Below, piece after piece: positions 18,843 to 27,202 of a stretch of DNA of 64,000 nt (its first letter is position 1; each line of letters starts with the position of its first letter). The position numbers and the translations under genes are program-made. Source of the stretch: Paenibacillus sp. RC67. GTDB lineage: Bacteria; Bacillota; Bacilli; Paenibacillales; NBRC-103111. The notes under the pieces are model-generated. The model worked only from the letters and a program-made list of their open reading frames with translations. It searched no databases and was not told where the DNA came from. The DNA is taken from contig NZ_CP125098.1 of the NCBI RefSeq assembly GCF_030020805.1, positions 4,239,501 to 4,303,500 of the forward strand, read 5' to 3'.

Positions 18843-20144
18843 ATGAATGACACTCAAATCATCCAGAATAAGCTCGAGCAAGCCATCCAACTGCTGGAAA
18901 GCAGATTCCTGGAGCGAGAAGAATTGATCCGTCTGCTCCTTCTCGGATTAATGAGTAATGAGAACGTGCTGCTTATTGGACCGCCCGGGACTGCGAAATC
19001 TCAGCTTGCTAGGTCCATATCCCAGTTATTCGGGGGCGAACGTTGGTTCGATTACTTACTAACCCGTTTTACAACTCCTGACGAGATGTTCGGCCCGGTA
19101 TCTCTACAGCAACTGAAGCAGGATGTTTATGTACGTCAAACGGAAGGTTATTTGCCTTCTTCCCATTTTGCATTTCTTGATGAAATCTTTAAAGCCAACA
19201 GCGCCATTCTTAACGCTTTGCTATCTATTTTGAATGAACGTATTTTTTTCAACGGCCGTGAAAAAGAAAAGGTGCCTCTCGTTTTCCTTATGGCTGCATC
19301 AAACGAGCTTCCTGAGGACAACGATCAATTAACAGCGCTGTACGACCGATTTCTTATTCGTTATGAAGTCGCGTTTATAAAGCAAATGTCCAGCTATGAA
19401 AAAATGTTCCAGCTCCCTACGGAGCCGCTCCCGTCATTACTGTCTCTACAGGATGTGGAGACCATGCGTTCTAAAGCGGATCAAGTAACCCTTCCGGAAA
19501 CGCTCATTTACATGTTGTACCGGTTGAAAACAGAAATGGAAACCAAAGAGTTCGCCTTGTCCGATCGCAGATGGAGAAAAATCGGTCAAGTCTGGAAAAC
19601 TTCCGCTGCCCTTAATGGCCGCGCCTCAGTTAACGTTTGGGATACCGTCTTTACGCCGCATATGCTATGGGATTTTCCAGAAGACTTGGCTGTGCTGCAA
19701 GAGCTGTTTCAGAAAGAATTTCAAGAAGCGCTGAAGCAGGAATCCGAACGTGAACTGCCGCTCCGTACTTATGATCAAACTGCCAAGCATTGGTTAAGCA
19801 TGGAAGATGAGCTGCACGCCTTTCAGTTTAAAAAAGAGGTAGGAGGCAGCTTGGATAAAGCAGCTCAAGAACAAATGAGGGAAAAGCTGGAGAACTGCCG
19901 GATTGAACTAGAGGAAACGGCCAGAACTCTGCGCGGCAAGCTTGTTCAATGGCAGCAGCGGGAGAAAGATTTGCCCGGCTATATCCGCAATCAGAACTTT
20001 TTACTAACACAAACGGACCGCTTCGCGGTGAAATATACCCATCTTCGTATACAAGGAGAACGTATATTGCAGACGCTCCAAGGATTGTACCGGACGTTGT
20101 TTGATCGTGAAATTCCAGGCGTTCAGTACGATTACACGTTATAG
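18843..20144 (+). CDS. MoxR-family AAA+ ATPase, RavA-like
   Basis: A 433-residue AAA+ protein. Walker A is 'GPPGTAKSQLARSIS', Walker B 'FAFLDEIFKANSAILNALLS', and sensor 1 'FLMAASNELPEDNDQ'. The C-terminal 130 residues are charged and helical, as in RavA. TTG 18840 precedes ATG 18843; AGGAGG (18828-18833) fits either, and ATG is chosen. RavA/MoxR proteins act as chaperone-like ATPases that insert cofactors or remodel targets with a VWA-domain partner; that partner is encoded 32 bp downstream. The target is unknown, and there is no oxidase or dehydrogenase gene next to it. Confidence 0.88.
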   Translation: MNDTQIIQNKLEQAIQLLESRFLEREELIRLLLLGLMSNENVLLIGPPGTAKSQLARSISQLFGGERWFDYLLTRFTTPDEMFGPVSLQQLKQDVYVRQTEGYLPSSHFAFLDEIFKANSAILNALLSILNERIFFNGREKEKVPLVFLMAASNELPEDNDQLTALYDRFLIRYEVAFIKQMSSYEKMFQLPTEPLPSLLSLQDVETMRSKADQVTLPETLIYMLYRLKTEMETKEFALSDRRWRKIGQVWKTSAALNGRASVNVWDTVFTPHMLWDFPEDLAVLQELFQKEFQEALKQESERELPLRTYDQTAKHWLSMEDELHAFQFKKEVGGSLDKAAQEQMREKLENCRIELEETARTLRGKLVQWQQREKDLPGYIRNQNFLLTQTDRFAVKYTHLRIQGERILQTLQGLYRTLFDREIPGVQYDYTL

Positions 20145-20176
20145 ACCGAACATCAAGTTACCGGCGGTGAACCCTT

Positions 20177-21886
20177 ATGATCATTCAATGTGCGCGTATC
20201 GACCGGTTCGTCTTTGACGGTTACGTCCACTCCTCTAGAGCAGCCCAGGAATGGATCCGAGAAGCGCAGGCGACAACAGCATGGTTTTCGATAGAATTAT
20301 TTGCCGACTTTTTCATGTGCTTTTATTTACCTAAGACGCATTATGACTCCACACAGGACGAGGCTCCGTTTCATCGTTGGCTGGTCCAGCAGCTTCGTGG
20401 ACAGTTTTTTTACCGAACGATCCATCCTAGAACCATCGGTGAGGTTAACGCTTCGTTTAAAACAGCATTAAAAAGCTTAATGTGGTTAACAAACAGCTAT
20501 GCCGAGGAAGTCAAACGGCGACAAAAAGACGAACAACAGCTATCCATTGGCTTCAACGAGCGAATGCAGCAGCAAGGCCAAGACGAAACCCGAATCAATG
20601 AACGTCTGTCTGATAAACAGATCGAGAAGTTAAAGCTGGTTGGTTATACACTTCAGCAGGGCAAAAAGAATGTTGAAGATAAGCAGGCTGCTCTCGATAC
20701 CCGCCCTTTGGTAGAGGCTGAAATCATACAGCTAAAGCATCGCATTGAAAAGCTTCAGGAGCAGATGCGGACGGACTTTACCAAACGGGAGAAAGTAAGA
20801 CAAAGGCTGAAGAAAACGGAAGCTGAATTAGAGCAGCGCGAAAAGCAGCTTGAGCGATTTACCAAACGGGACAAAGAGCTGTTTCAGCAGCTGGAGGAGC
20901 AGCTCGGTCAGTGGCTGAACCGTTCATTAAAAGAGTCTCTTGCTCTTGAGGATCAAGAAAGCTTGAATGTACATGATTTGCTCCAAGCCAGCCAGCGGAT
21001 TGCCAATCGTCGCTGGGGAAGCGATCTGGGTCGGCTTCACCGACAAGAGTTCGCTAATTACATGTCATGGGTGGACAAACTGAAGCGTCACCCGGAGCTA
21101 GTCGCCTTTCTTCAGGAGGTGGGCCGCAATCTGCAGCATCTTAAGGTGCTCCGCAAACAAATGCGTTCGCCCCATATTCCGGAAGCTTATGACGACCTTC
21201 GTCAATCCGGCAACATCGCGCATATGCTGCCAAGCGAGGCCAGCTTATTAGCGGATGAGGACTTTGAGATGTATTTTACCTTAAAGTGGCTGGACCGCAA
21301 GCTTCTAACATACAACATAACCGGCATAACAGACGAGCCTCAGAAAGGCCCCGTCATTTGTATGCTCGATACATCGCACTCCATGCGCGGCAGCAAGCTG
21401 CGTCTCGCGCAAATATTCACAGCAACCTTCGCCGCTTTCAGTCTTCTCGAACGCCGTGACTTCATCTTGCTCTTGTTCGGCACTAGAGGCGAGCTTGTAG
21501 AAAAGCCGCTGTATTGGCTTAAGCCTGATTGGCAGGCATTTTATGCCATGTCGCAGCTCGCCTTTGGCGGCGGTACGCATTTCGATGCGCCGATCAAGCG
21601 CGGCATCGAATTGGTGGAGAATCATCCTCGGTTTCAGGATGCCGATTTCGTTATGGTTACTGACGGGATCGGAACCATAGGAGCTCAGGTTCGAGCTCAG
21701 CTAAGCGAGCTGGGCAAAAAGAAGCAGGTGCGCCTCCATACGCTAATTATCGGCAATGCCCGTCAGCACTTAGCAAACTCCTACGATATTCTTGGCGTAT
21801 CCCATCAAGTTCGCTTCGCGGCCACATGGGATTCCCAAGACCCTGCTAAGGACGAACTGCTTCTTGATGTGTTTCGCAAACGCTAA
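20177..21886 (+). CDS. VWA-domain protein, ViaA-like partner of the MoxR ATPase
   Basis: A 569-residue protein. The N-terminal part is helical, with a long coiled coil of about 120 residues (roughly 120-240) rich in Glu, Lys and Gln. A C-terminal von Willebrand A domain starts at about 390 with the metal site DTSHS (398-402) in 'VICMLDTSHSMRGSKL', then 'GGGTHFDAPI' with the conserved threonine and 'FVMVTDGIG' with the second aspartate. This arrangement matches ViaA/CoxE-type proteins, which bind MoxR-type ATPases and deliver them to clients. It is cotranscribed with the ATPase gene and the pair ends at a shared terminator. Confidence 0.87.
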   Translation: MIIQCARIDRFVFDGYVHSSRAAQEWIREAQATTAWFSIELFADFFMCFYLPKTHYDSTQDEAPFHRWLVQQLRGQFFYRTIHPRTIGEVNASFKTALKSLMWLTNSYAEEVKRRQKDEQQLSIGFNERMQQQGQDETRINERLSDKQIEKLKLVGYTLQQGKKNVEDKQAALDTRPLVEAEIIQLKHRIEKLQEQMRTDFTKREKVRQRLKKTEAELEQREKQLERFTKRDKELFQQLEEQLGQWLNRSLKESLALEDQESLNVHDLLQASQRIANRRWGSDLGRLHRQEFANYMSWVDKLKRHPELVAFLQEVGRNLQHLKVLRKQMRSPHIPEAYDDLRQSGNIAHMLPSEASLLADEDFEMYFTLKWLDRKLLTYNITGITDEPQKGPVICMLDTSHSMRGSKLRLAQIFTATFAAFSLLERRDFILLLFGTRGELVEKPLYWLKPDWQAFYAMSQLAFGGGTHFDAPIKRGIELVENHPRFQDADFVMVTDGIGTIGAQVRAQLSELGKKKQVRLHTLIIGNARQHLANSYDILGVSHQVRFAATWDSQDPAKDELLLDVFRKR

Positions 21887-21890
21887 AGTT

Positions 21891-21925
21891 AAAAACCCGC
21901 GAATCTTAAGGATTAGCGGGTTTTT
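21891..21925. terminator. Bidirectional terminator
   Basis: Stem AAAAACCCGC / GCGGGTTTTT, extended by AATC/GATT around a short loop. It ends the ATPase/VWA operon and the converging oxidase-like gene. Confidence 0.88.
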
Positions 21926-21934
21926 AGATGCTTT

Positions 21935-22567
21935 TCAATACATTCGCAGCCGATAGCTTTCCTCCAGAGACTTAGCGATATGATCTTCTGTTGCCCCCGT
22001 ATGCTTTGCAAGAATGCGGGCAGGTACAGGAAGCTGATCTTTTTCAAGCCATGTGTCAGGGTTCCACAGCATCGAACGTTTGAATGCTTTTGCGCAGTGC
22101 ATATAACATTCTTCTACTTCAACACCAATACCGAGAAGAGGAGTTTTGCCGTTCGCTTGCATTCTTTCGAGCAGCTTCGCTTCTTGGGTCACATAAGCCC
22201 TGCCGTTCACACGAAGCGTTTCCTCCAAACCAGGGATCAAAAATATTAAGCCGATATTCGGGTTGGATACGATATTGCGCAAGGAGTCCATTCTTCGATT
22301 TCCTGGTCTCTCTGGAATGACAAGCTTTTGCTCATCAAGAACGAGGACAAAGCCAGGGGCATCCCCTCTGGGAGATACGTCGCATTTTCCATCTTGATCT
22401 GCTGTTGCTACAAGCACGAAAGGTGACCTCGATATATAATCCTGACAGTGACTGTCTATTGCTGATACAACCTTACGAGCTACAACCTCACCAGGATAAC
22501 CAAGAATATCTCTTAATTCCTGTTCGGAGGAAATGACTTGTTTAAACGCAGACTTCCCTTGCTCCAT
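21935..22567 (-). CDS. Pyridoxamine 5'-phosphate oxidase-family (FMN-binding split barrel) protein
   Basis: A 210-residue protein. The split-barrel fold is suggested by 'SPFVLVATADQDGKCDVSPRGD', 'PGNRRMDSLRNIVSNPNIGLIFLIPG' and 'RVNGRAYV', which match the MSMEG_1061-like branch of the PNPOx superfamily. Such proteins bind FMN or F420 and reduce small molecules. It is unlikely to be true PdxH, because the pyridoxal-binding C-terminus is not seen. 'CYMHCAKAFKRSMLW' is typical of this branch. It is a single gene with its own terminator. Confidence 0.8.
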   Translation of the reverse strand: MEQGKSAFKQVISSEQELRDILGYPGEVVARKVVSAIDSHCQDYISRSPFVLVATADQDGKCDVSPRGDAPGFVLVLDEQKLVIPERPGNRRMDSLRNIVSNPNIGLIFLIPGLEETLRVNGRAYVTQEAKLLERMQANGKTPLLGIGVEVEECYMHCAKAFKRSMLWNPDTWLEKDQLPVPARILAKHTGATEDHIAKSLEESYRLRMY

Positions 22568-22693
22568 ACCTTCCCCACCTCTCCTTGCTATGCCACATTA
22601 TTGTTTCTTTCCCATATCCTCAATTGAACTCAAGCGTGCGTCGACTCACTGTAAGGATCTTGTAATGCTCTCCAAACTCTTGGTGCTTTCTCC

Positions 22694-23773
22694 TTAATAG
22701 TCCACTTCTTCCTCTGCTTTACGCTGTATGCGATCAACAATTTGATCCAATGATTCCGGGTGTAGCAGTTCAACCGGCGAGATACCTTTATCAAACTCCA
22801 AGCCGTCACCTTCTATGACGACGACATACCGATTTCCCAGCTTGGCAATATGCAAACGATCACCAAAATCAGCCAGAAGCGCCCTAACCGTCATATTGCC
22901 AACCTTCATCTTCATTTCGATATCCGGCTTCTGCTCAATCAGAAAGGACGACGCCTCTACAACCTGCTCTTGTGTCCATTTTTCCTGAAGCTCACGCTTC
23001 TCGCTGTTGGCCCACAGCTCCATCTCTTGTGTTTCCTTCTCACGTGCCTCTTCATTATCTTCATATACTTGCTCGATGTATTGATGAACAAAGCCCATGA
23101 CCTGTTCGTTCATCATTTCGGGCATCGATTTTTCATACTCGACGTATTTAAGAAAATCTTCGAAGTACCGGGCGTGAGACGACTGGTGTATTTTCAACTC
23201 CCACGGCTCCAGCATCCCCTCTTCCGGCATGTGCGGATACATGATGGACTTCATATTTTTCGCATTGATCGCCATTTCAACTTTATTCAAAAGACTTCGT
23301 TCATCCGTAATACGAGCGATTTTTTGTTCAAAATCACACTTCAATACAAAAATAAACGGCTCATCGAACAATTGATGATGCTTGGCCCGAACAATGAATA
23401 CGGCACCACCCCGAATCGCACTTGTATCCATGTAGGCTTGAACCAGAGCCTCAGCGTGCTCCACATAGGCATCCTTCGTTTCAGCCATTCGCAAGCGTGC
23501 AAACAGATTATAATTCGGATTACTTTCCAAATCGTACCCAGGCTCGACGGCAAACCTCCCGATCTTCGTCGGAACCTGTTCAGCTTTGGGATTACGTTCC
23601 GCGCTGCGCTTGGCAATCTTGGTAAATTCACTTCCTAGAAAAGAGCTCAGTTCGCTCTCAGCATAATCCTCGCCGTCCAGCGTCTGGTAATGCTTGCAGT
23701 ACTTACCTGACTGATTGTCCTCTCCATCTACCTGAATAACAAAGAAAGAAATATATTCTACCTCAAATTTCAT
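22694..23773 (-). CDS. DUF3900-family protein, function unknown
   Basis: A 359-residue acidic cytoplasmic protein without signal peptide. ATG 23773 follows GGGGGAGC with normal spacing; a longer reading frame starting at 23809 lacks a ribosome binding site and overlaps the neighbouring terminator. It opens with 'MKFEVEYISFFVIQVDGED', recalling a family I know as DUF3900 in Bacillus and Paenibacillus. The middle is charged and helical, and the C-terminus has 'GNRYVVVIEGDGLEFDKG'. No catalytic motif is visible. It lies between the split-barrel gene and sodC. Confidence 0.6.
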   Translation of the reverse strand: MKFEVEYISFFVIQVDGEDNQSGKYCKHYQTLDGEDYAESELSSFLGSEFTKIAKRSAERNPKAEQVPTKIGRFAVEPGYDLESNPNYNLFARLRMAETKDAYVEHAEALVQAYMDTSAIRGGAVFIVRAKHHQLFDEPFIFVLKCDFEQKIARITDERSLLNKVEMAINAKNMKSIMYPHMPEEGMLEPWELKIHQSSHARYFEDFLKYVEYEKSMPEMMNEQVMGFVHQYIEQVYEDNEEAREKETQEMELWANSEKRELQEKWTQEQVVEASSFLIEQKPDIEMKMKVGNMTVRALLADFGDRLHIAKLGNRYVVVIEGDGLEFDKGISPVELLHPESLDQIVDRIQRKAEEEVDY

Positions 23774-23798
23774 CGTATGAAAGCTCCCCCATAACAAG

Positions 23799-23843
23799 TA
23801 AAAACCCACCCCATAGACTGTTTCATCAGCCTTTAAGGTGGGT
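23799..23843 (-). terminator. Terminator of sodC
   Basis: On the minus strand arms ACCCACC and GGTGGGT around a 26-nt loop are followed by T residues. It separates sodC from the DUF3900 gene. Confidence 0.65.
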
Positions 23844-23904
23844 GCTTAAACATCGTAACACAGGTTCAAGGAAGCGGCAATGCTTTACCGCCTAGAAAAT
23901 GTCA

Positions 23905-24543
23905 TTACATGATGACTCCGCAAGCAATCCGATCACCGGAATTGCCCGCAGGGTCCGTTTTATAATCGTCTTCTTTTTCATGGATCACAAGCGCAGTGCC
24001 GCCAGTTCTGATGACAGAATTTGCTTTGTCCTTCGCCAACGTTAATTTCGGAGCTACTACTTCTGCTCTGCCTCTACCGTCGGAGCCAACCTCCAGGTTC
24101 GGCAAATCTCCTGCATGGTAGCCTTTCGGATTATCAAAGCCGTGCTGCTTGTGCTCAGGGTTGAAATGCTCCCCAGCCGATTTGAAATCTGGCGGAGTGC
24201 ATACTCCCGTTTGATGAACGTGCATGCCATGCTTACCAGGAGTCAGCCCGGAAACATCTACTTGAAACTTTACACCTTCAGGAACCTGAGTTAGCGTTGC
24301 TGTTCCAATTTTTGATCCTTTGCTGTTGATGATATCGATCGTCTTCGGAGCAGGCGCCGGTTCATTAGCGTTGGCTGCCGTGGAATTGGTACCAGTACTT
24401 TGTTCCGTTAAAGACCCCTCATGATGTCCCGGATGATTCTGGTCTGCCGTTGCCGTAGTAGACACTGACTTCCACTCGCATCCTGAAGTAAGCACCAGTG
24501 CGAAGCTTAACATTACCGCTCCGCGGTTAACCCATTTTCTCAT
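23905..24543 (-). CDS. sodC: Cu/Zn superoxide dismutase lipoprotein
   Basis: A 212-residue lipoprotein (lipobox 'LTSGC'), with a Ser/Thr/Pro/Ala-rich tether of about 45 residues that places the enzyme on the outer face of the membrane. ATG 24543 lies 8 bases after GGAGG; an earlier ATG at 24558 is inside that site. All metal ligands are visible: 'HGMHVHQTG' (two Cu His), 'GEHFNP' (bridging His), 'KQHGF' and 'GYHAGDLPN' (Zn His and Asp) and 'LVIHEKEDD' (Cu His). The catalytic arginine is in 'GDRIACGVI', whose cysteine pairs with the one in 'GVCTPP'. The related Bacillus subtilis YojM is reported to lack two Cu ligands; this protein does not, so it should be an active enzyme. Confidence 0.95.
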   Translation of the reverse strand: MRKWVNRGAVMLSFALVLTSGCEWKSVSTTATADQNHPGHHEGSLTEQSTGTNSTAANANEPAPAPKTIDIINSKGSKIGTATLTQVPEGVKFQVDVSGLTPGKHGMHVHQTGVCTPPDFKSAGEHFNPEHKQHGFDNPKGYHAGDLPNLEVGSDGRGRAEVVAPKLTLAKDKANSVIRTGGTALVIHEKEDDYKTDPAGNSGDRIACGVIM

Positions 24544-24636
24544 GCTCTTATCCTCCATTGGTTCAAAAATGTTCCTCTATCATTCTTTACCTAATGGAGA
24601 ATAAATAAACATTAAATTCAGATGGAACAACAACCG

Positions 24637-25308
24637 CTACTGAAGTGGAAGAAATGGATTCCTCCATTCCATAAGCATCGCATAGTGATGAGAATCCTCA
24701 TCATCCAAATAACCGCTGATCAATTTAACTGGTGTCCTTCCGCAGCGCATTAAGAAAGTAAGCACCGGATCTCTCAGCTTTCCTTCAATAACGGCTTCAA
24801 CATACTGCTCAGCTGTCATAGATGATGCATGAAGATGATAACCAGGAATACGTCCGCCTCCGAGCAGCCTCTTCACTCCTAATTGAATGACTACTTCGTA
24901 CATCGACTGCATGAGAAGCTTGCCAAGACCGAGCTTACGATAAGCTGGCAGCGCGCATATATCTACAATATATAAAGTGTTGCCGTTGTCATTATGATTG
25001 CGTATGTACCCGCCGTCCGTGACTTCTTCCCAGGTATGATGTGCGTGGTCCGGATCAAAATCAATCAACAGTCCGGTAATGGACGCGACAGCCCTGCCCT
25101 CCAGTTCTACACATAACGCCCCTTGAGGAAAAAGCGTAATGTGCTGGTTGAGCTGCTCCTCATTCCACCAAAGCTCTGAAGGAAAAGGCGGAGGAAAGCT
25201 TTCCTCCTGAATACGGATCAAATCAGCGAAATCAGCTTGGGTATATGACCGGACACAGGCGGGAACGGGTCTGTCGTTATCAAAGACGAACAGTTCTTTA
25301 CGATACAT
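24637..25308 (-). CDS. GNAT-family N-acetyltransferase
   Basis: A 223-residue acetyltransferase. ATG 25308 is preceded by GAGGGGAG; the longer frame starting at 25368 overlaps the upstream gene. The acetyl-CoA site is 'VDICALPAYRKLGLGKLLMQSM' region, with the R/QxxGxG/A pattern as 'RKLGLGKLL'. The substrate is unknown. It lies 17 bp downstream of the carbon-nitrogen hydrolase gene. In Bacillus subtilis YhcX a GNAT domain and a nitrilase domain occur in one polypeptide; here the two are separate adjacent genes, so they probably act on a common substrate. Confidence 0.85.
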   Translation of the reverse strand: MYRKELFVFDNDRPVPACVRSYTQADFADLIRIQEESFPPPFPSELWWNEEQLNQHITLFPQGALCVELEGRAVASITGLLIDFDPDHAHHTWEEVTDGGYIRNHNDNGNTLYIVDICALPAYRKLGLGKLLMQSMYEVVIQLGVKRLLGGGRIPGYHLHASSMTAEQYVEAVIEGKLRDPVLTFLMRCGRTPVKLISGYLDDEDSHHYAMLMEWRNPFLPLQ

Positions 25309-25325
25309 GAAACCTACTCCCCTCT

Positions 25326-26189
25326 CTAACTCCAATCCGTGTACAGATCCGTTCTGCGGTCTCGCCATGTCGTTACTGAACCCTTCTCACGCACCTGCTG
25401 CAGCAGGCTTAAATCCAAATCTGCCGTAATGACCATATCATGGTTAATTTCCCCTACGGCCAGTAAACCACCAGGAGGAAAAGGTACATCATTCGGTGTA
25501 ATCACAGCCGCTTGACCATAGTTCCCTCTCATAAAATCAACGGTAGGCAGGGAGCCGATCGTTCCCGTGGTTACAACATAGATTTGATTCTCTATTGTTC
25601 TTGCATGGCAAGTATAGCGAACGCGATGGAATCCGTGTCGATCATCTGTACATGACGGGCAAAACACGACATCGGCGCCGCGAGCCCTTGCCATTCTTAC
25701 GATCTCTGGGAATTCAATGTCGTAACAAATTAGTACAGCGATTCTGCCTTTATCCGTATCAAAAATTTGCAGCGCATCACCGGCTTCCATATTCCATTCT
25801 TTTACCTCCGGCGGGGTAATATGGAGCTTGCGCTGTTCTCCAATTCGTCCATCCGGATAAAAAAGAAATGCGGTATTATACAGACGCCCTTGTTCCTCAA
25901 TAATATGTGTTCCACCGATGATATGCATCCCGGTTTGCTTCGCAAGGGACACAAAGAGCTGCTTGTACGAATCCGTAAAAGCAGGAAGTTCGTCGATTGT
26001 CAGGGATTCGGGATGTCGTTTGCCTCCTCCAATGGACATTAGCTGCGTAGTAAACAGTTCCGGGAATAGGACGAAATCGGCTTCGAATTCCTCGGCTGTT
26101 TTTACGTAATGAGTTACTTGAGCAGCGAACTCTTCAAAGCTTCCAATCGTATGCAAATGATATTGCACAGCAGATACTCTAAGTTTCAT
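25326..26189 (-). CDS. Carbon-nitrogen hydrolase (nitrilase superfamily amidase)
   Basis: A 287-residue amidohydrolase. The catalytic triad is visible: Glu in 'DFVLFPELFTTQ', Lys in 'EQRKLHITPPE' and Cys in 'IAVLICYDIEFPE'. 'VRYTCHARTIENQIYVV' is another family block. The enzyme cleaves an amide or nitrile-like C-N bond in the cytoplasm. The most similar known arrangement is the C-terminal half of YhcX. It lies between a methyltransferase gene and a GNAT gene with gaps of 17 bp on both sides, a tight operon. Confidence 0.9.
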   Translation of the reverse strand: MKLRVSAVQYHLHTIGSFEEFAAQVTHYVKTAEEFEADFVLFPELFTTQLMSIGGGKRHPESLTIDELPAFTDSYKQLFVSLAKQTGMHIIGGTHIIEEQGRLYNTAFLFYPDGRIGEQRKLHITPPEVKEWNMEAGDALQIFDTDKGRIAVLICYDIEFPEIVRMARARGADVVFCPSCTDDRHGFHRVRYTCHARTIENQIYVVTTGTIGSLPTVDFMRGNYGQAAVITPNDVPFPPGGLLAVGEINHDMVITADLDLSLLQQVREKGSVTTWRDRRTDLYTDWS

Positions 26190-26206
26190 AGTTCTATAAT
26201 CTCTCC

Positions 26207-26878
26207 TTACTCTTTGCTAACTAAGTAGTCTTTTTCTTGAACACTTTCTTCTATCGGATCAAAAAATAAGATATGCGGCTTCTTCACACACCAGGTCGTC
26301 ATGCAACGCTGATTTGCCACATTGACCGTTTTGATAGGCTCTAGCAAAATGCCCTGCAGCTTCTCCGTCATTTTCATCAATCGCTGCTCATCTACAAGAA
26401 AGCGCGTACTTCCATCTGGTAGCTTATATTGATCGTTCTCTAATTGAAGCACCCGGTCCTCTATTCCGATGCTCGAAGCCAGTCTCGCGAACAGCAATCC
26501 GCCTGGTCGCAGTACCCTCCACAGTTCTTGAACCATCTGCTGGAAATGAGCATCATGCACTGCAAAATGAAGAACAGCGCAGCTTATTACGACATCAAAG
26601 CTATCGTTGGCAAAGCTCATTTTTTCAACGGGCTCTACACGAGCTTGCTCATCCGACCATTCTGGAGCTAATGATCGCCCTAGCTTCCTGACGCTTTGAA
26701 CCGCTTCTTCCGATCTATCTACTGCGAAAACATGATAGCCGCTTCGCAAAAAATAAGTAAGGTTTCTACCCGTGCCACAGCCTGCGTCAAGAATTCGCAT
26801 CTCTTCTGTAATTCGGCCTTTTAATAACTGATCAAATAAATAAATATCCATATCGCCGAAAAGTTCGCGAGGGTTCAT
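26207..26878 (-). CDS. Class I SAM-dependent methyltransferase
   Basis: A 223-residue methyltransferase. Motif I is 'MRILDAGCGTGRNLTYFL', the acidic end of strand 2 is 'VFAVDRSEE', motif IV 'FDVVISCAVLHF', and motif V 'ELWRVLRPGGLLFARL'. It matches the general Methyltransf_11/25 group, so the acceptor cannot be told. It is the first gene of the methyltransferase, carbon-nitrogen hydrolase, acetyltransferase unit. Confidence 0.85.
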   Translation of the reverse strand: MNPRELFGDMDIYLFDQLLKGRITEEMRILDAGCGTGRNLTYFLRSGYHVFAVDRSEEAVQSVRKLGRSLAPEWSDEQARVEPVEKMSFANDSFDVVISCAVLHFAVHDAHFQQMVQELWRVLRPGGLLFARLASSIGIEDRVLQLENDQYKLPDGSTRFLVDEQRLMKMTEKLQGILLEPIKTVNVANQRCMTTWCVKKPHILFFDPIEESVQEKDYLVSKE

Positions 26879-27000
26879 GCACTGTATCAGCTCGCTTCCA
26901 GATCATAACTATTTTGTTCAGACATTATATCATCAATAATACAAGAAAACCACGGCTCATGGGCATACTACGGTACAATGAAAGGAGGGGAATATCGATA

Positions 27001-27147
27001 ATGAAGGATAACTTAACTGGAGATACGGAGAGCTGGATTGAGAAGGTTCACGATACTCAGGCCAAAGATAAAAAAAACCGTAAGCATCAAGGTGATGGCC
27101 ACCCAGACAAGTCCCTGCCTGGAAAACAGCATCGTAACGGCAACTAA
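27001..27147 (+). CDS. Small basic hydrophilic protein (48 residues), unknown
   Basis: A 48-codon gene with a very strong ribosome binding site (AAAGGAGGGG, about 10 bases before ATG 27001) and a strong terminator 7 bases after its stop. The product is hydrophilic, rich in Lys, Asp, Gly, His and Asn, with no cysteine and no hydrophobic segment ('KDKKNRKHQGDGHPDK'). It is probably disordered. I do not recognise a family. The opposite strand has a 66-codon frame with hydrophobic codons, but that frame starts at a TTG without a ribosome binding site and contains the terminator. Confidence 0.6.
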   Translation: MKDNLTGDTESWIEKVHDTQAKDKKNRKHQGDGHPDKSLPGKQHRNGN

Positions 27148-27153
27148 CAAAAC

Positions 27154-27180
27154 AAAAAGCACCCTTAACAGGTGCTTTTT
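27154..27180. terminator. Bidirectional terminator
   Basis: Stem AAAAAGCACC / GGTGCTTTTT with a 7-nt loop. It serves the small plus-strand gene and the converging aldo/keto reductase gene. Confidence 0.88.
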
Positions 27181-27202
27181 CCATGTGTATGAAGATGTTG
27201 AC

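Noticed and set aside
22850..23638. Plus-strand frame of 262 codons
   Set aside because: It is fully antisense to the DUF3900 gene and lacks a plausible ribosome binding site and any known domain.
26974..26979. TACAAT as -10 box of the small gene at 27001
   Set aside because: No -35 box lies at the right distance, and transcription would begin inside the ribosome binding site.
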